Notes: generated from the sequence alone by a model not told the origin. A stretch of 64,000 bases of DNA from Alphaproteobacteria bacterium (GCA_016869215.1 VGEP01000017.1:24988-88987), one strand, 5' to 3'; positions 46,984 to 59,088 are shown, numbered from the stretch's first letter. Numbers and translations: made by a program.

Positions 46984-48381
46984 CTACGGCGGCGTCAGCC
47001 CCGGCAGCGCCTTGACCAGTTCGCGGAACCGGTCGCCGCGGATTTCGAAGTTCCGGTACTGGTCGAACGATGCGCAGGCCGGCGACAACAGCACCACCGG
47101 CTCCTTCAGCCCCGACGCCTCGGCGTCGCGGGCTGCGGCTTCCACCGCCTTCTCCAGCGTGCCCACGATTTCGGCATCCGCCTTGCCCTCAAGGGTGCGC
47201 GCGAAATCGGCCGCCGCCTCGCCGATCAGGTAGGCCTTACGAATGCGCGGGAAGAAGCCCGCAAGCGGCGCGATCCCGCCGGTCTTGGGCTTGCCGCCCG
47301 CGATCCAGAAGATGTCGGAGAAACAGCCGAGCGCCTGCGCCGCCGAGTCGGCATTGGTCGCCTTGGAGTCGTTGACGAACAGCACGGCGCCCTTGCGCCC
47401 GACCTGCTCCATGCGGTGCGCGAGACCGGGAAACGAGCGCAGCCCCGCCTGGATCGCCGCCTCGTCGAGGCCGAGCGCCATCGCGGCCGCGGCGGCGCAG
47501 GCGGCGTTCTGCGCATTGTGCAGCCCGCGCAGCGAGCCGATGGCGTCGAGGCTTGCGAGCGGCCAGGAGTCGTCGCCCGCGGCGCGCATGATTTCGCCGT
47601 CGTCGTAGAACACGCCCTCGGTCATTTTCTGGCGCACCGAAATGCGGATGACGTTGCCGCCCTTGCGTTCGATGCGGCCCGCCGCAGCGCGGCACCACTC
47701 GTCGTCGATGCCGATCACCGCTGCGCCGTTGCGCGGCACGCCCGCGACCAGACGCTCCTTCACCGCGGCGTAGTGCGCGAGTGTGCCATGGCGGTCGAGA
47801 TGGTCCTCGCTGACGTTGATCAGCACGCCGATGCGCGGGTCCAAGGTGGGCGCGAGGTCGATCTGGTACGACGAGCACTCGATCACATGCGCGAGGTCCG
47901 GCCGCGGCGGCGAAAGCGTCAGCACCGCGGTGCCGATGTTACCGCCGAGTTCGGCCGGGCGGCCCGCGGACTTGAGCAGATGATGGATCAGCGCCGTCGT
48001 CGTCGACTTGCCGTTGGTGCCGGTGATGGCGACGAAGGGCGAGTTCGGCGCGAGCCTGCGTCGCTCGCGGCAGAACAGCTCGACGTCGCCGATGACCTCG
48101 GCGCCGGCCGCTTTCGCCAATCCGACCGACCAGTGCGGCTCCGGATGGGTCAGCGGCACGCCGGGCGCGAGCAGCAGCGCCGCGACGTTCGACCAGTCGA
48201 CGGTGCGAAGGTCCGCCGTCGCGATACCGGCCTGCACAGCTTTCGCGACGCTGTCCGCATTGTCGTCGAAGGCGATCACGTCCGCGCCGCCTGCGAGCAG
48301 CGCCTGCGCGCTCGCAAGCCCCGAGCCGCCGAGCCCGAACACGGCGACGCGCTTTCCGGCGAAGCTCGTGACCGGGATCAT
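46984..48381 (-). CDS. murD: UDP-N-acetylmuramoylalanine--D-glutamate ligase
   Basis: Predicted 465 residues. [22 protein letters not shown] (UDP-binding domain), [19 protein letters not shown] (ATP loop), [19 protein letters not shown], and [17 protein letters not shown] in the C-terminal domain are all MurD hallmarks. It adds D-Glu to UDP-MurNAc-L-Ala. It overlaps mraY by 4 bases and is the last gene of the upstream dcw block before the glycosyltransferase interruption. Confidence 0.97.
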   Translation of the reverse strand: MIPVTSFAGKRVAVFGLGGSGLASAQALLAGGADVIAFDDNADSVAKAVQAGIATADLRTVDWSNVAALLLAPGVPLTHPEPHWSVGLAKAAGAEVIGDVELFCRERRRLAPNSPFVAITGTNGKSTTTALIHHLLKSAGRPAELGGNIGTAVLTLSPPRPDLAHVIECSSYQIDLAPTLDPRIGVLINVSEDHLDRHGTLAHYAAVKERLVAGVPRNGAAVIGIDDEWCRAAAGRIERKGGNVIRISVRQKMTEGVFYDDGEIMRAAGDDSWPLASLDAIGSLRGLHNAQNAACAAAAAMALGLDEAAIQAGLRSFPGLAHRMEQVGRKGAVLFVNDSKATNADSAAQALGCFSDIFWIAGGKPKTGGIAPLAGFFPRIRKAYLIGEAAADFARTLEGKADAEIVGTLEKAVEAAARDAEASGLKEPVVLLSPACASFDQYRNFEIRGDRFRELVKALPGLTPP

Positions 48382-49463
48382 CGCAGCTTCAGCGTCGCAA
48401 GCCCCGCCAGCGCCAGCACGATGGCGATGATCCAGAACCGGATCACGATCTGCGACTCGGTCCAGCCGAGCTGCTCGAAGTGGTGATGGATCGGCGCCAT
48501 CCTGAACACGCGCTTGCCGGTCAGCTTGAACGAGACCACCTGCACGATTACCGACACCGCCTCCAGTACGAACAGTCCGCCGATGATGGCGAGCGCGATC
48601 TCGTGCTTGGTCGCGACCGCGACCGAGCCGATCAGCCCGCCGAGCGCCAGCGAGCCGGTGTCGCCCATGAAGATCGAAGCCGGCGGCGCGTTGAACCAGA
48701 GAAAGCCCAGCCCCGCGCCGATCACCGCCCCGCACAAGACCGCCAGTTCGCCGGTGCCGGCGACGTAATGGATCTGAAGATAGTCGGAGAACACCGCGTT
48801 GCCGACGAGGTACGAGATGCCGAGGAAGCTCGCCGCCGCGATCATCACCGGGCCGATGGCGAGGCCGTCGAGGCCGTCGGTCAGGTTCACCGCATTGCCC
48901 GCGCCGACGATGATGAAGGCGCCGAACAGCAGGAAGAACCATCCGAGGTTGATCACCACCTCCTTGAACACCGGCACGGTCAGCGAGGTGGCGAAGCCAG
49001 GGCGGCCGAGACTCGTCATCGCATAGCAGGCCGCGAGCGCGATCAGCGTCTCGACCAGGAGCCGCGTGCGGCCGGAGAACCCGGCGTGCGTCTGCCGCGT
49101 CACCTTCAGGTAGTCGTCGTAGAACCCGACCATACCGAAGCCGAGCGTCACCGCCAGCACGATCCAGACGTAGGGGTTGCGCGGGTTCGCCCACAGCACC
49201 GTCGCCACGACGATGCCGAGCAGGATCATCAGCCCGCCCATGGTCGGAGTGCCGGCTTTGGTGACGAGATGCGACTGCGGCCCGTCGGCGCGGATCGGCT
49301 GGCCCTTGCCCTGGCGCGCGCGCAGGTGGTCGATGATCCAGGGCCCGAACAGGAACACGAACACCAGCGCGGTGATCATCGCGCCGCCGGTACGCACCGT
49401 CAGGTAACGGAAAAGATTGAAGAACGGGACGGCGCCGGAGAGATCAGCGAGCCAATAAAGCAT
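48378..49463 (-). CDS. mraY: phospho-MurNAc-pentapeptide transferase
   Basis: Predicted 361 residues with about ten membrane helices. [45 protein letters not shown] (the DD motif that binds Mg2+), [18 protein letters not shown] and [15 protein letters not shown] are characteristic. It forms lipid I at the inner membrane. Four bases separate it from murF, and the murD overlap makes the order murF-mraY-murD, as in other alphaproteobacteria. Confidence 0.97.
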   Translation of the reverse strand: MLYWLADLSGAVPFFNLFRYLTVRTGGAMITALVFVFLFGPWIIDHLRARQGKGQPIRADGPQSHLVTKAGTPTMGGLMILLGIVVATVLWANPRNPYVWIVLAVTLGFGMVGFYDDYLKVTRQTHAGFSGRTRLLVETLIALAACYAMTSLGRPGFATSLTVPVFKEVVINLGWFFLLFGAFIIVGAGNAVNLTDGLDGLAIGPVMIAAASFLGISYLVGNAVFSDYLQIHYVAGTGELAVLCGAVIGAGLGFLWFNAPPASIFMGDTGSLALGGLIGSVAVATKHEIALAIIGGLFVLEAVSVIVQVVSFKLTGKRVFRMAPIHHHFEQLGWTESQIVIRFWIIAIVLALAGLATLKLR

Positions 49464-49467
49464 CGGT

Positions 49468-50907
49468 TCAACCTTCGGCGGAAGCCGCCGCGCGGGTGTC
49501 CTGCGGGGAGTATCGGCGCATCAGCGCCTTGACGATGGGTCCCATTTTCGAGCCGAGCGAGCCCTTGACCATGATGGCGTCGCCGGCGCGCACCGCACCG
49601 ACGACCTCCGATTCGAGCGCCGCCGACGTGTCGGCATAGCCGCCCCGGCGTTCGGAGGGAAGAGCCCTCCAGAGTCCCTCATAGAGCCGCCCGGCGCAGA
49701 ACACGAGATCGACCGCGTTGTCGACGATCGGATCGCGCAGGCCGGCGTGCAGCGCGGAGCCCTGCTCGCCGAGCTCCAGCATTTCGCCGAGAACGGCGAT
49801 CCGCCGCCCGCGAGCGCCGACCGGCGCCTGGCCGAGCAGAGCCAGCGCCGCCCGCATCGAGGCGGGATTGGCGTTGTAGCTTTCGTCGATCAGGAGCGCC
49901 TTGCCGCCCGGCGTATCGAGCGCGACCCGCGCGCCGCGGCCCGCCGGCGGTTCGAGCTTCGCCAGCGCCAGCGCCGCCAGCGCGAGATCGGCGCCGGCGA
50001 GCGACGCTGCCGCGAGCACGGCGAGCGAGTTGTTCACGATATGGCGGCCGGGCGCGCCGAGCTTGTAGGTCACCTCGGTGCCGAGGATGCTGGCTTGCAC
50101 CGTCGAGGAGTCCGGCTGCAGGGCGAATTTCACCAGCCGCGCATCGGCGTCCGCGTGCTCGCCGAACGACACGATCCGCGACACGCCCGCCGCCTTGGCG
50201 CGGTCACGCAGCCGCGCGAATTGCGGATTGTCGCGGTTGATGACGGCGGCGCCGCCCTTCTCGATGCCCTCGAAGATTTCCGCCTTGGCGTCGGCGATGG
50301 CCTCGACCGAACCGAAGAACTCCAGGTGCACCGGCTCGACGGTGGTGACGATGGCGACATGCGGACGCACGATCCTCGTCAGCGGCGCGATCTCGCCGGC
50401 GTGGTTCATGCCCATTTCCAGCACGGCGTAGCGCGCGCCGGCGGGCGTGCGCGCCAGCGACAGCGGCACGCCCCAGTGGTTGTTGTACGACGCCGCCGAG
50501 GCGTGCGTCGCACCGTCCGCCGACAAGGCAAGCCGCAGCGCCTCTTTCGTCCCGGTCTTGCCGACCGAGCCGGTGACGCCGATGAACTTGCCGTTGCAGC
50601 GCGCGCGCGCGGCGCGCGAAAGCGCCGTCAGGCCTTCGAGCACGTCGGGTACCGCGAGCAGCGGCGCCTTCGGCGGCAGCGCGGCGCGCCTGTCGTTTGC
50701 GACCACCGCCAGTCCCGCACCGGCCTTCAGCGCGGCCTCGACGAATTCGTGGCCGTCGCGCGCATCGCCCTTGATGGCGAAGAACGCTTCCCACGGTTTG
50801 ACCGTGCGGGTGTCGATCGACAGGCCGGGCACGGCTTGCGGCAGCGCGCCGTGCTTCGCCGCGCCCATTGCCCTGGCCATCGCGTCGACGGTCCACAAGT
50901 CGTTCAT
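49468..50907 (-). CDS. murF: UDP-MurNAc-tripeptide--D-alanyl-D-alanine ligase
   Basis: Predicted 479 residues. [32 protein letters not shown] N-terminus, ATP loop [66 protein letters not shown], and [17 protein letters not shown] identify MurF. It attaches D-Ala-D-Ala, the product of Ddl, to the UDP-linked tripeptide. The gene overlaps murE by 4 bases. Confidence 0.96.
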   Translation of the reverse strand: MNDLWTVDAMARAMGAAKHGALPQAVPGLSIDTRTVKPWEAFFAIKGDARDGHEFVEAALKAGAGLAVVANDRRAALPPKAPLLAVPDVLEGLTALSRAARARCNGKFIGVTGSVGKTGTKEALRLALSADGATHASAASYNNHWGVPLSLARTPAGARYAVLEMGMNHAGEIAPLTRIVRPHVAIVTTVEPVHLEFFGSVEAIADAKAEIFEGIEKGGAAVINRDNPQFARLRDRAKAAGVSRIVSFGEHADADARLVKFALQPDSSTVQASILGTEVTYKLGAPGRHIVNNSLAVLAAASLAGADLALAALALAKLEPPAGRGARVALDTPGGKALLIDESYNANPASMRAALALLGQAPVGARGRRIAVLGEMLELGEQGSALHAGLRDPIVDNAVDLVFCAGRLYEGLWRALPSERRGGYADTSAALESEVVGAVRAGDAIMVKGSLGSKMGPIVKALMRRYSPQDTRAAASAEG

Positions 50908-52385
50908 GCCTTCGTCCCCTTCAGCGCCGCGGCGACTTCGTCGTGATCGCTGAACGGCAACGTCTGCCTTCCGACGATCTGTCCCGTCTCATGGCCCTTG
51001 CCCGCGATCAAGAGCACGTCGCCGCGCTTGAGATTCGCGACCGCGCTGCGGATCGCTTCACGGCGGTCGCCGATCTCGATCGCGCCGGGCGCATCCGCAA
51101 GGATCGCGGCACGGATCGCCGCCGGATTCTCGCTGCGCGGGTTGTCGTCGGTCACGATGACGCGGTCCGCGCCCTGCGCGGCGATGGCGCCCATCAGCGG
51201 CCGCTTGCCGGCGTCGCGGTCGCCGCCGCAGCCGAACACCACCACTAGCTTCCCGCTGGCATAGGGCCGAAGCGCCGCGAGCGCCTTCTCCAGCGCGTCG
51301 GGCTTGTGCGCGTAGTCCACGAAAATGGGCGCGCCGCCCTTCTCGCCCGCGAAGTCGAGCCGGCCGCGCGCACCTTGCAGATTTTCGAGCGCGGCGAAGG
51401 CGGCCTTCGGGTCGCCGCCGGTCGCGATGACGAGGCCCGCGGAAACCAGCGCGTTCTCGACCTGGAACGCGCCGACCAACGGCAGCTTCACCTTATATGT
51501 CTGTCCGCCGTGCAATATGGTCAGCGCCTGTGCGAACCCGTCCACCGCCGCGTCCGTCAGGCGGATGCCCTCGCCCTTGCGGCCGACGGTCAGAAGCTTC
51601 AGTTCGCGCTTGCGCGCGGCCGCAATCGCTTGGCCGCTGTGCTCATGGTCGGCGCAGATCACCGCCGCCCCGCCGTCCATCACCAGCGCCTCAAACAGCC
51701 GTAGCTTCGCCGAAAGATAAGCCTCGACCGTCGGATGGTAGTCCAGATGATCGCGGCTCAGGTTGGTGAACGCGCCGGCCGCGACCCGAACGCCGTCGAG
51801 CCGGTGCTGGTCGAGGCCGTGCGAGGAGGCCTCGATGCAGAGATGCGTGATGCCCTCGCCCGCGAGTTCGTCGAGCGTCCTGTGCAGCGCGACCGGATCG
51901 GGCGTGGTGAGCGAGCCGTAGGTCTCGCGCACCGGCGTCACCACGCCGATGGTGCCGACGCTCGCCGCCTGGTGGCCGAGCGCTTGCCATATCTGCCGCG
52001 TGAAGGCCGCAACCGAGGTCTTGCCGCTGGTGCCGGTGACGGCAGCAATGGTCGCGGGCTGGCGCGGGTAAAGCCGCGCTGCCGCGAGCGCGAGCGCACG
52101 CCGGACGTTGGCCACCTGCACGAACGGCACGGACAGCGGCGAGGCCGGCGTGCGCTCTCCAACCACCGCTGCAGCGCCCGCCGCGGCGGCCTGCGCCGCG
52201 AACTGCATCCCGTCGGCCTTGGTGCCCGGCACAGCCACGAACACGTCGCCGCGCTTGACGCTGCGGCTGTCGGCAGTGACGCCGCTCGCGTCGACGGCGG
52301 CAAGCCGCGCATCGAGCGTTGCGGAGTCCGAGAGCAGTGCGGAGAGCTTCATCGAAGTCGCAGTCGGAGGGTGTGGCAGCGCCAC
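50904..52385 (-). CDS. murE: UDP-MurNAc-L-Ala-D-Glu--meso-diaminopimelate ligase
   Basis: Predicted 493 residues from a GTG at 52385, which has AGGGA seven bases upstream; the alternative ATG at 52352 (MKLSALLSD) lacks a visible ribosome-binding site but matches other MurE N-termini. ATP loop [33 protein letters not shown], and [11 protein letters not shown], whose DNPR motif marks diaminopimelate-specific enzymes, so the peptidoglycan is of the DAP type. It lies directly downstream of ftsI. Confidence 0.95.
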   Translation of the reverse strand: MALPHPPTATSMKLSALLSDSATLDARLAAVDASGVTADSRSVKRGDVFVAVPGTKADGMQFAAQAAAAGAAAVVGERTPASPLSVPFVQVANVRRALALAAARLYPRQPATIAAVTGTSGKTSVAAFTRQIWQALGHQAASVGTIGVVTPVRETYGSLTTPDPVALHRTLDELAGEGITHLCIEASSHGLDQHRLDGVRVAAGAFTNLSRDHLDYHPTVEAYLSAKLRLFEALVMDGGAAVICADHEHSGQAIAAARKRELKLLTVGRKGEGIRLTDAAVDGFAQALTILHGGQTYKVKLPLVGAFQVENALVSAGLVIATGGDPKAAFAALENLQGARGRLDFAGEKGGAPIFVDYAHKPDALEKALAALRPYASGKLVVVFGCGGDRDAGKRPLMGAIAAQGADRVIVTDDNPRSENPAAIRAAILADAPGAIEIGDRREAIRSAVANLKRGDVLLIAGKGHETGQIVGRQTLPFSDHDEVAAALKGTKA

Positions 52386-52395
52386 GAGCCAATCC

Positions 52396-54153
52396 CTATG
52401 GCCGGACTCTGGCCAAAATAAGCTGGTCGGCCGGCGGCAAGTCGAAACGCGGCTCGATGCCGAGCATCGGGGCGACGCGGGCGATCACCCGCCCCGCGGT
52501 CGGCGCGGCGTTCCAGCCGGAGGTGGCGTAGCCGTGGGTCTCCTTCAGGCCTTGCGGCTCGTCCAGCATGATCAGGATCTGGTAGCGCGGCTTGTCGGCC
52601 GGCAGGATCGCCGTGAACGTCGTCAGCAGCTTGTTGCGGGCGTAGCGGCCGTTGACCACCTTTTCCGACGTCCCGGTCTTGCCGCCAACGTAGTAGCCCT
52701 TGACCTCGGCGCGGGTCGAGGTGCCCCGCTCGGCATTGAGGCGCATCAGGTAGCGCATCTTGTCGCTGGTTTCGGGCTTGACCACCTGCTTGGCGATGGC
52801 GCGCGCCTCTTCCTTCGACCGCTTCAGGAAGGTCGGCGGGATCAGGAGCCCGCCGTTGACCAGCGCGTTGATGCCGGCGACCGCCTGCAGCGGCGCGATC
52901 GAAAGGCCGTGGCCGAAGGCGATGGTGACGGTGTTCAACTCGCCCCACTTCTTGGGCACCAGCGGCTCGGCGCTCTCCGGCAATTCGGTGCGCAGCCGGT
53001 CGAGCTGGCCGAGCTTCTTGAGGAACCACTTGTGGTGCTCGACGCCGAGCGCCAGCGCCATCTTCGCGGTGCCGATGTTCGACGAGTAGATGAAGATCTC
53101 CGGCACCGTGAGGACGCGGTTCTTGCCCTTGTAGTCGCTGATGTTGAACTTGCCGTAGCGCAGGGACCCGCGCGCGTCGAAGGTGGAATTGAGATTGATC
53201 TTGCCGGAGTCGAGCGCCATCGCGGTGGTGAGCGCCTTGAAGGTCGAGCCGAGCTCGAACACGCCCGTCGTCAGCCGGTTGATGCGGAGCGGATCGTTGG
53301 CCTGCTTCGGGCTGTTGGGATCGTAGTCGGGCAGCGACACCATCGAGACGATCTCGCCGGTGTCGACGTCGACGATCAGGCCCGCCGCCGCCTTCACCTT
53401 GAACTTCTCGGCCGCGAAGATCAGCTCATCGCGCAGTGCGTGCTGCACGCGCAGGTCGACCGCGAGATTGACCGGCCGCTGCAGCCGGTCGGCGGCGAGC
53501 CCCGCCATGTGCAGCGCCGCAAGCCCGCGTCCGTCGAGCCATTTCTCGATGCCGGCGATGCCCTGGTTGTCGATGTTGACGTGGCCGATCAGGTGCGAAA
53601 CCTCGGCGTGGTTCGGATAGACGCGCTTGTTCTCGGACAGGAAGCCGACACCCGGCAGTCCGAGCCGCCAGATGTCCTGCTGCTGCTTGGCGGTGATCTC
53701 GCGCTTGAGCCAGGCGAAGCCGCGCCGCGTGCTGATCCGGTCGCGCAATTCGTTGGAGTCGAGGTCGGGCACGACGGCGGTCAGCAGTTCAACCGCCTCG
53801 TCGACATCGATGATGCGGCGCGGCTCGGCGAACAGCGACGGCGTGCGCACGTCGGTCGCCAGAATCATGCCGTTGCGATCGAGGATGTCGGGACGCGCGG
53901 TCGCGACCGCGTCCTTGGTCACGGTGCGCCGCGCGATGTTGCTTTCCGGCACGACCGCGAACATCACGAGCCGCACCGCGATGATCGCATAGAGGACGGA
54001 GAAGCCGGCGATCGCGAGCCCAACGCGAGCCTTGGCCTTGGCGGCGCGGTCGACGTTGCGGCCGTACAGCATCGTGCGCATGAAGCGGCGGCGCCACGGC
54101 TCGGCGGAAGGCGCGGCGGCCGATTGCGAACCGGTTTGCGCGGGAGACTCCAT
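52396..54153 (-). CDS. ftsI: septal peptidoglycan transpeptidase FtsI (PBP3)
   Basis: Predicted 585 residues. One membrane anchor near residues 43-67, a non-catalytic pedestal domain with [15 protein letters not shown], then the transpeptidase domain with SxxK Ser303-Lys306 (LGSTFK), SSN at 357-359 and KTGT at 492-495. It cross-links septal peptidoglycan with FtsW. The start lies five bases after the ftsL stop. A longer reading of this frame upstream is antisense or out-of-frame sequence. Confidence 0.96.
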   Translation of the reverse strand: MESPAQTGSQSAAAPSAEPWRRRFMRTMLYGRNVDRAAKAKARVGLAIAGFSVLYAIIAVRLVMFAVVPESNIARRTVTKDAVATARPDILDRNGMILATDVRTPSLFAEPRRIIDVDEAVELLTAVVPDLDSNELRDRISTRRGFAWLKREITAKQQQDIWRLGLPGVGFLSENKRVYPNHAEVSHLIGHVNIDNQGIAGIEKWLDGRGLAALHMAGLAADRLQRPVNLAVDLRVQHALRDELIFAAEKFKVKAAAGLIVDVDTGEIVSMVSLPDYDPNSPKQANDPLRINRLTTGVFELGSTFKALTTAMALDSGKINLNSTFDARGSLRYGKFNISDYKGKNRVLTVPEIFIYSSNIGTAKMALALGVEHHKWFLKKLGQLDRLRTELPESAEPLVPKKWGELNTVTIAFGHGLSIAPLQAVAGINALVNGGLLIPPTFLKRSKEEARAIAKQVVKPETSDKMRYLMRLNAERGTSTRAEVKGYYVGGKTGTSEKVVNGRYARNKLLTTFTAILPADKPRYQILIMLDEPQGLKETHGYATSGWNAAPTAGRVIARVAPMLGIEPRFDLPPADQLILARVRP

Positions 54154-54158
54154 CGCCG

Positions 54159-54551
54159 TCACCTTGCGTCGAACCGGCCCGGCGCGAACACGCTGCCGGT
54201 CGGCGGCGTGAAGTCCGGGTTTTCGATCATTGTGGCGATGGCGTCCTCGCGCGGCGGCTTGACCACGGTCGGCGGACGCGCCGGCAGCCGGTCGAGCGAG
54301 TCGAACTGCGTCGGCTGCGCGGGCCCGAGCGGCATGTGCCGCCGCACCAGGCCCTGCACGCGGGCCGGGTTTTCCAGCGCCGACCATTCCGCGCGCAGTG
54401 CGGCGATGGCGTCGCGCTCGCGCCGCACGTCGGCACGCATCTTGGCGACGCGTTCGGCGCGCAGCGTCGATTCGAACTTGATCTCGTAGACCATGATCGC
54501 AGCGACCACGAGCAGGATCAGGACACAGACGTTGAGGAGGCGCATGCTCAT
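54159..54551 (-). CDS. ftsL: cell division protein FtsL
   Basis: Predicted 130 residues: one N-terminal membrane helix ([22 protein letters not shown]), then a short coiled coil ([30 protein letters not shown]), and a Pro-rich tail. This is the bitopic divisome layout of FtsL, and the position between rsmH and ftsI is conserved. Sequence conservation is low, so the call rests on architecture and synteny. Start overlaps the rsmH stop by 4 bases; a second in-frame ATG lies six bases later. Confidence 0.88.
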   Translation of the reverse strand: MSMRLLNVCVLILLVVAAIMVYEIKFESTLRAERVAKMRADVRRERDAIAALRAEWSALENPARVQGLVRRHMPLGPAQPTQFDSLDRLPARPPTVVKPPREDAIATMIENPDFTPPTGSVFAPGRFDAR

Positions 54552-55570
54552 CGCGGCCTCGCCACGTCGGACAACGATGGCAGGTGCGGCAGCAGCGTAT
54601 CGGCATCGGCGACATGCGCGGGCGCGCCGGTGCGTTCGGCGGCGCGCAGCCTGGCGGATCGCGCACGCGGATTGGCGGCAACTTCCGCCTCCCCCGGTTC
54701 GACCGGCTTGCGAGTCAGAAGCTTGAAGCTCGGCGCCGCCGCCGCAACCTCGGGAACGTGCCGCGACACCGCGGGCGCGCCGGAGCGCGCGGCGAGGAAG
54801 CTCTTGACGATGCGGTCTTCGAGCGAATGGAAGCTCACCACCGCGAGCCGCCCGCCGGGCTTGAGAATGCGTTCGGCCGCGGCAAGCCCCGCCGCCAGTT
54901 CTTCGAGTTCCTCGTTGACGAAAATGCGCAGCGCCTGAAACGTCCGCGTCGCCGGATGGATGCCGCCGGGGCGCCCCGGCACCGCGCGCGCGACGATCTC
55001 GGCCAGCGCGCGGGTGGTGCGGATCGGCTGTGCCGCACGCGCGGCCGCGATGGCGCGCGCCACCGCACGCGAGCGCCGCTCGTCGCCGAGTCGGTAGATG
55101 ATGTCGGCAAGATCGCGTTCGGAGGCGTGCGCGACCACATCGGCGGCGCTCGGCCCCTCCCCGCCCATGCGCATGTCCAGCGGGCCGTCGTTGCGAAACG
55201 AGAAGCCGCGTTCGGCTTCGTCGAGCTGCATCGACGACACGCCGAGATCGAGCACGACGCCGTCGACCGCCGCATGCCCGAACCGGCGCGCGACATCGTC
55301 GAGCGCAGAAAAGCGTTCCTCGACCAGCGTCAGGCGACCGTCGGCGCTGTCGACGAGACCCGTGCCGCCCGCGATGGCGTTTCGATCGCGGTCGATGGCG
55401 ATCGCCGTTGCACCCGGCGTTTCCAGCAGCAGGCGCGTATAGCCGCCGGCGCCGAAGGTGCCGTCGATATAGAGTCCGCCGGCGCGGACATCGAGGAAGC
55501 CGACAGCCTCGCGCGCCAGCACAGGCACGTGCCGAACATCGGATTCGTGCGTTCCGCCGGCGCGCGCCAT
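54548..55570 (-). CDS. rsmH: 16S rRNA (cytosine-N4)-methyltransferase RsmH
   Basis: Predicted 340 residues from the ATG of [23 protein letters not shown]; the open frame further upstream is not family-like. SAM-binding [17 protein letters not shown], then [23 protein letters not shown] with the typical D-x-G-V-S-S-x-Q-L-D string, and [17 protein letters not shown]. It methylates C1402 of 16S rRNA and is by tradition the first or second gene of the dcw cluster. mraZ, often directly upstream, is not present. Confidence 0.96.
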   Translation of the reverse strand: MARAGGTHESDVRHVPVLAREAVGFLDVRAGGLYIDGTFGAGGYTRLLLETPGATAIAIDRDRNAIAGGTGLVDSADGRLTLVEERFSALDDVARRFGHAAVDGVVLDLGVSSMQLDEAERGFSFRNDGPLDMRMGGEGPSAADVVAHASERDLADIIYRLGDERRSRAVARAIAAARAAQPIRTTRALAEIVARAVPGRPGGIHPATRTFQALRIFVNEELEELAAGLAAAERILKPGGRLAVVSFHSLEDRIVKSFLAARSGAPAVSRHVPEVAAAAPSFKLLTRKPVEPGEAEVAANPRARSARLRAAERTGAPAHVADADTLLPHLPSLSDVARPR

Positions 55571-56179
55571 CAGCCCGGTGCTCCGCGCGCGGCACCGGAC
55601 GGTTTCGCAGCAGCGAATCCCCGACGAAGCGGCGCTGCGCAGCACGACCGGTCCGAAGTCGCCAAGACGCACTCCATGCTGTCGATGCCTCGTATCAATT
55701 CGCGAGATTTTCAAAAGGCTTAGAGACATCTTGGCACTGTCCGGGGCGCAGCGGGCGCGGCCGGGCGCGGCGCCCCGCCGGGAACCGAACCCCGAAGGTA
55801 TTAACGGCGCTTAATGTTAAGGAATCGTTTGCAATGCGGCGGCATTCCGCTTTCCGGGGAACCGCCGGGCGCAGCTGCGCGTTGATGTTGCGCGCGCCTT
55901 AATACGCATCGGAGTTCCGCGCCCCGTTCCGGACTCCGTATCGCACCGAACGCCGGCCGCGACATCCGATCCGGATCGAACCTGTCGTCCGCACAAGTGC
56001 GCGGCCTCGCTGCATTCGCAAGTGTCTGGAATGCAGACAAACGATTCGGAACGCGCCGCCGCACCGGAACACTGCACGCCATCGCGCGTTATCGGCGGGA
56101 TCGCGTTCGATTGCGTCCGCTCCGAGCGATCCGGCCGCAACGGCCGGGCACTCCCGCAACTCATCCCAAGGAGGAATCC
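55571..56179. other. gene-free spacer upstream of rsmH, with CtrA-like TTAA boxes
   Basis: No coding region is supported in these 609 bases between the divergent rsmH and PRC-barrel genes. Three TTAA boxes stand close together (55801, 55811, 55817), and five GANTC sites occur (55615, 55822, 55928, 56046, 56174). The promoter of the first dcw block should be here. No mraZ or remnant of it can be read on either strand. Confidence 0.6.
55801..55820. promoter_or_regulatory. possible CtrA-type binding site
   Basis: TTAA-N6-TTAA-N2-TTAA lies 231 bases upstream of the rsmH start codon. The CtrA consensus is TTAA-N7-TTAA, so spacing is off by one. A GANTC site follows at 55822. TTAA is rare in this GC-rich sequence, which makes three in 20 bases notable, but the assignment is weak. 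Confidence 0.3.
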
Positions 56180-56776
56180 ATGCTGAAGAAACTCATCGTC
56201 GCCACCGCGGCGTCCGCGCTGATGGCCGGCACAGCTGCGGCGCAGCAGGCGAGCCCGCCGGCGAAGGCGCCCACAGCACCGCCGCCCGCGGCCAGCCAGC
56301 CCGCGCCGAAGGCGCCGGAAACCAAGGCAATGCCGGACACCAAGGCTCAGGACATGACCAGGGCGCCAGCCGCGGCGCAGCCGGGTCAGGCCCAGGCCAC
56401 GTTCGTCAACACCCAGCGTCCCGACCAACTGCTGTTCTCGTCGTTCAACGGCACCGACGTGATCGGCGCCGACAACCAGAAGATCGGCGATGTGTCCGAC
56501 ATCCTGTTCGACAAGACCGGCAAGATCGAAGCCTACGTGGTCGGCGTGGGCGGCTTCCTCGGCATCGGCTCAAAGAACGTCGCGCTCGCCCCGAGCGCCT
56601 TCGAGGCGGTCCCGGGCGACAAGTCGAAGAACGAGTCCGACAAGCTGAGGCTGTCCATGACCAAGGAGCAGCTCCAGAAGGCCGCGAGCTTCGAGCCGTA
56701 CAAGGAGCCGCGCAGCACGACCGGCATGGGCGGCGGCACGGCGCGACCCGCGCCCGGCGGCGCCGGCGCGCGCTAG
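56180..56776 (+). CDS. PRC-barrel domain protein, exported
   Basis: Predicted 198 residues. AAGGAGGAATCC before the ATG is an excellent ribosome-binding site. A signal peptide (MLKKLIVATAASALMAGTAA, cleavage near AAA-QQ) is followed by an Ala/Pro-rich linker and then the PRC barrel: GTDVIGADNQKIGDVSDILFDKTGKIEAYVVGVGGFLGIGSKNVAL. PRC barrels bind partner proteins or small ligands; in rhizobia exported forms are abundant and mostly uncharacterised. It appears monocistronic, ending in a clear terminator. Confidence 0.85.
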   Translation: MLKKLIVATAASALMAGTAAAQQASPPAKAPTAPPPAASQPAPKAPETKAMPDTKAQDMTRAPAAAQPGQAQATFVNTQRPDQLLFSSFNGTDVIGADNQKIGDVSDILFDKTGKIEAYVVGVGGFLGIGSKNVALAPSAFEAVPGDKSKNESDKLRLSMTKEQLQKAASFEPYKEPRSTTGMGGGTARPAPGGAGAR

Positions 56777-56816
56777 CTGCGGCAGGCCGGTTCTACCGGC
56801 ATAACGTGCAATGCCT

Positions 56817-56850
56817 CGGCCCGGACGGCGGCCTCCGCCGGTCCGGGCCG
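56817..56850 (+). terminator. intrinsic terminator after the PRC-barrel gene
   Basis: A 15-bp GC-rich stem (56817-56831 with 56835-56850, one bulged G) has a three-base loop and is followed by ATGCGTTTTG with a T4 run. It begins 40 bases past the stop codon. Confidence 0.75.
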
Positions 56851-56932
56851 ATGCGTTTTGAGCCTTGAGCGGTTCCAATCGGGCACAACGGCACAGTTCC
56901 ATCCCTTAAGATTTTTGTTTTATTGTCGGGGC

Positions 56933-57769
56933 ATGTCTGCCGCATTTGTCCCCGACTCCAGCATCGTCGAACGCGTCGAGCCCTCCCCGAATTTCGACGA
57001 ACGCACCGGCCTCGCTCGGCCGGACATGATCGTCCTGCATTATACCGGGATGCAGTTCTCGCACGACGCCATCGACCGCCTGCGCGACACCAAGGCGCGG
57101 GTGTCCTCGCACTATGTGGTGCTGGAGAACGGCGGCGTCGTGCAGATGGTGCCCGAGGCCAAGCGCGCCTGGCATGCCGGCGTGTCGTCCTGGAACGGCG
57201 ACGCCGACATCAATTCACGCTCCATCGGCATCGAGATCTGCAATCCGGGCCACGATTTCGGCTATCCGGACTTTCCCAAGCGGCAGATTGCGGCCGTCAT
57301 CATGCTGTGCCGCGCGATCTTCACCCGCAACATCATCCGGCCCGAGAACGTGGTCGCGCACTCCGACGTGGCGCCGAGCCGAAAGCAGGACCCCGGCGAA
57401 AAATTTCCGTGGAAGCGGCTGGCGCAATCCGGCGTCGGGCTATGGGTCGAACCGGCGCCGATTACGGACTCGCCGAAGCTCCAGGCCGGCGACAGCGGCG
57501 ATATGGTCGCCGACCTGCAAAGGGCGCTGATCGACTACGGCTACGGCGTCGAACCGACCGCGCAATACGATCCCCTCACCCGCGAGGCCGTCATCGCGTT
57601 CCAGCGCCACTTCCGGCCGGCGCTGGTCGATGGCCTGACCGACGCCTCGACGCGCGAGACGCTGCGCAAGCTCCTGGTGGCGCGCGAGTTCCAGGGTACC
57701 GCGCAAAACGCCGCAAAGCCGGACGCGCCAAAGCCCGGTTCCGGCAATCCCCTTCCCGCCGCCTCTTGA
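56933..57769 (+). CDS. N-acetylmuramoyl-L-alanine amidase with peptidoglycan-binding domain
   Basis: Predicted 278 residues. The amidase_2 domain has zinc ligands His36 (VLHYTG), His143 (AHSDVAP) and Asp153 (RKQDPGEKF), with Lys151 as a catalytic candidate. A PG_binding_1 domain occupies about residues 185-255 (LQAGDSGDMVADLQRALIDYGYGV). The layout equals E. coli AmiD, but no signal or lipobox is visible, so the protein may act in the cytoplasm like AmpD on recycled anhydro-muropeptides. An upstream start with a signal was not found. Confidence 0.9.
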   Translation: MSAAFVPDSSIVERVEPSPNFDERTGLARPDMIVLHYTGMQFSHDAIDRLRDTKARVSSHYVVLENGGVVQMVPEAKRAWHAGVSSWNGDADINSRSIGIEICNPGHDFGYPDFPKRQIAAVIMLCRAIFTRNIIRPENVVAHSDVAPSRKQDPGEKFPWKRLAQSGVGLWVEPAPITDSPKLQAGDSGDMVADLQRALIDYGYGVEPTAQYDPLTREAVIAFQRHFRPALVDGLTDASTRETLRKLLVAREFQGTAQNAAKPDAPKPGSGNPLPAAS

Positions 57770-57800
57770 CGGCGGCGCGCCGCGCCCCCATCCCTATGGC

Positions 57801-58205
57801 GTCAGTCGGCCGGACGGCCGCTCCGCGCCAATGCCGAAAGGCGGCCGGGGAGGAAAGTCCGGGCTCCATGGACAGACGGTGCCGGATAACGTCCGGCGGG
57901 CGCGAGCCCAGGGACAGTGCCACAGAGAACAGACCGCCGCGGCGCGTAGTGTTCAGCCGAGGCAAGGGTGAAACGGTGCGGTAAGAGCGCACCGCGTTTC
58001 CGGCGACGGAAACGGCACGGCAAACCCCACCGGGAGCAAGACCGAATAGGGACCGCACCGGGGCGCAAGCCTCAAGCCTTGTCCAGGCCGCGGTCCGGGT
58101 AGGTTGCTTCAGGCGCCGGGCAACCGGCGTCGCAGAGGAATGGCCGTCACGCGCGGGGCTCACGCTCCGCGCCCTACAGAACCCGGCTTACAGGCTGGCT
58201 GATAC
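57801..58205 (+). ncRNA. rnpB: RNase P RNA (class A)
   Basis: Conserved blocks of bacterial RNase P RNA are present in order: GAGGAAAGTCCGGGCTCC, ACAGTGCCACAGAGAACAGA, the GGTGCGG...GCACCG hairpin with GTAAGAG, CAGAGGAATGG, and ACAGAACCCGGCTTACAGG at the 3' side. The P1 helix can be closed by pairing 57801-57811 with 58193-58203 (11 pairs including G-U). The RNA is the catalytic subunit that trims the 5' ends of tRNAs. Ends are set from P1 and are accurate to a few bases. Confidence 0.95.
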
Positions 58206-58210
58206 GATAA

Positions 58211-58241
58211 GGGGGCTCGGCGGAAACACCGCCGGGCCCCC
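58211..58241 (+). terminator. terminator-like hairpin after rnpB
   Basis: GGGGGCTCGGCGG (58211-58223) pairs with 58229-58241 over 13 bp with one G-U pair around AAACA. It starts eight bases after the P1 helix of rnpB. Only a short, mixed AATTT tract follows. Confidence 0.65.
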
Positions 58242-58305
58242 GCCAATTTGAGGGCGCGACGGTTTTCGCGTTTCGGCGGGCCACACTTCATAATAGCGTG
58301 CGGCG

Positions 58306-59084
<779 letters not shown>

Positions 59085-59088
<4 letters not shown>

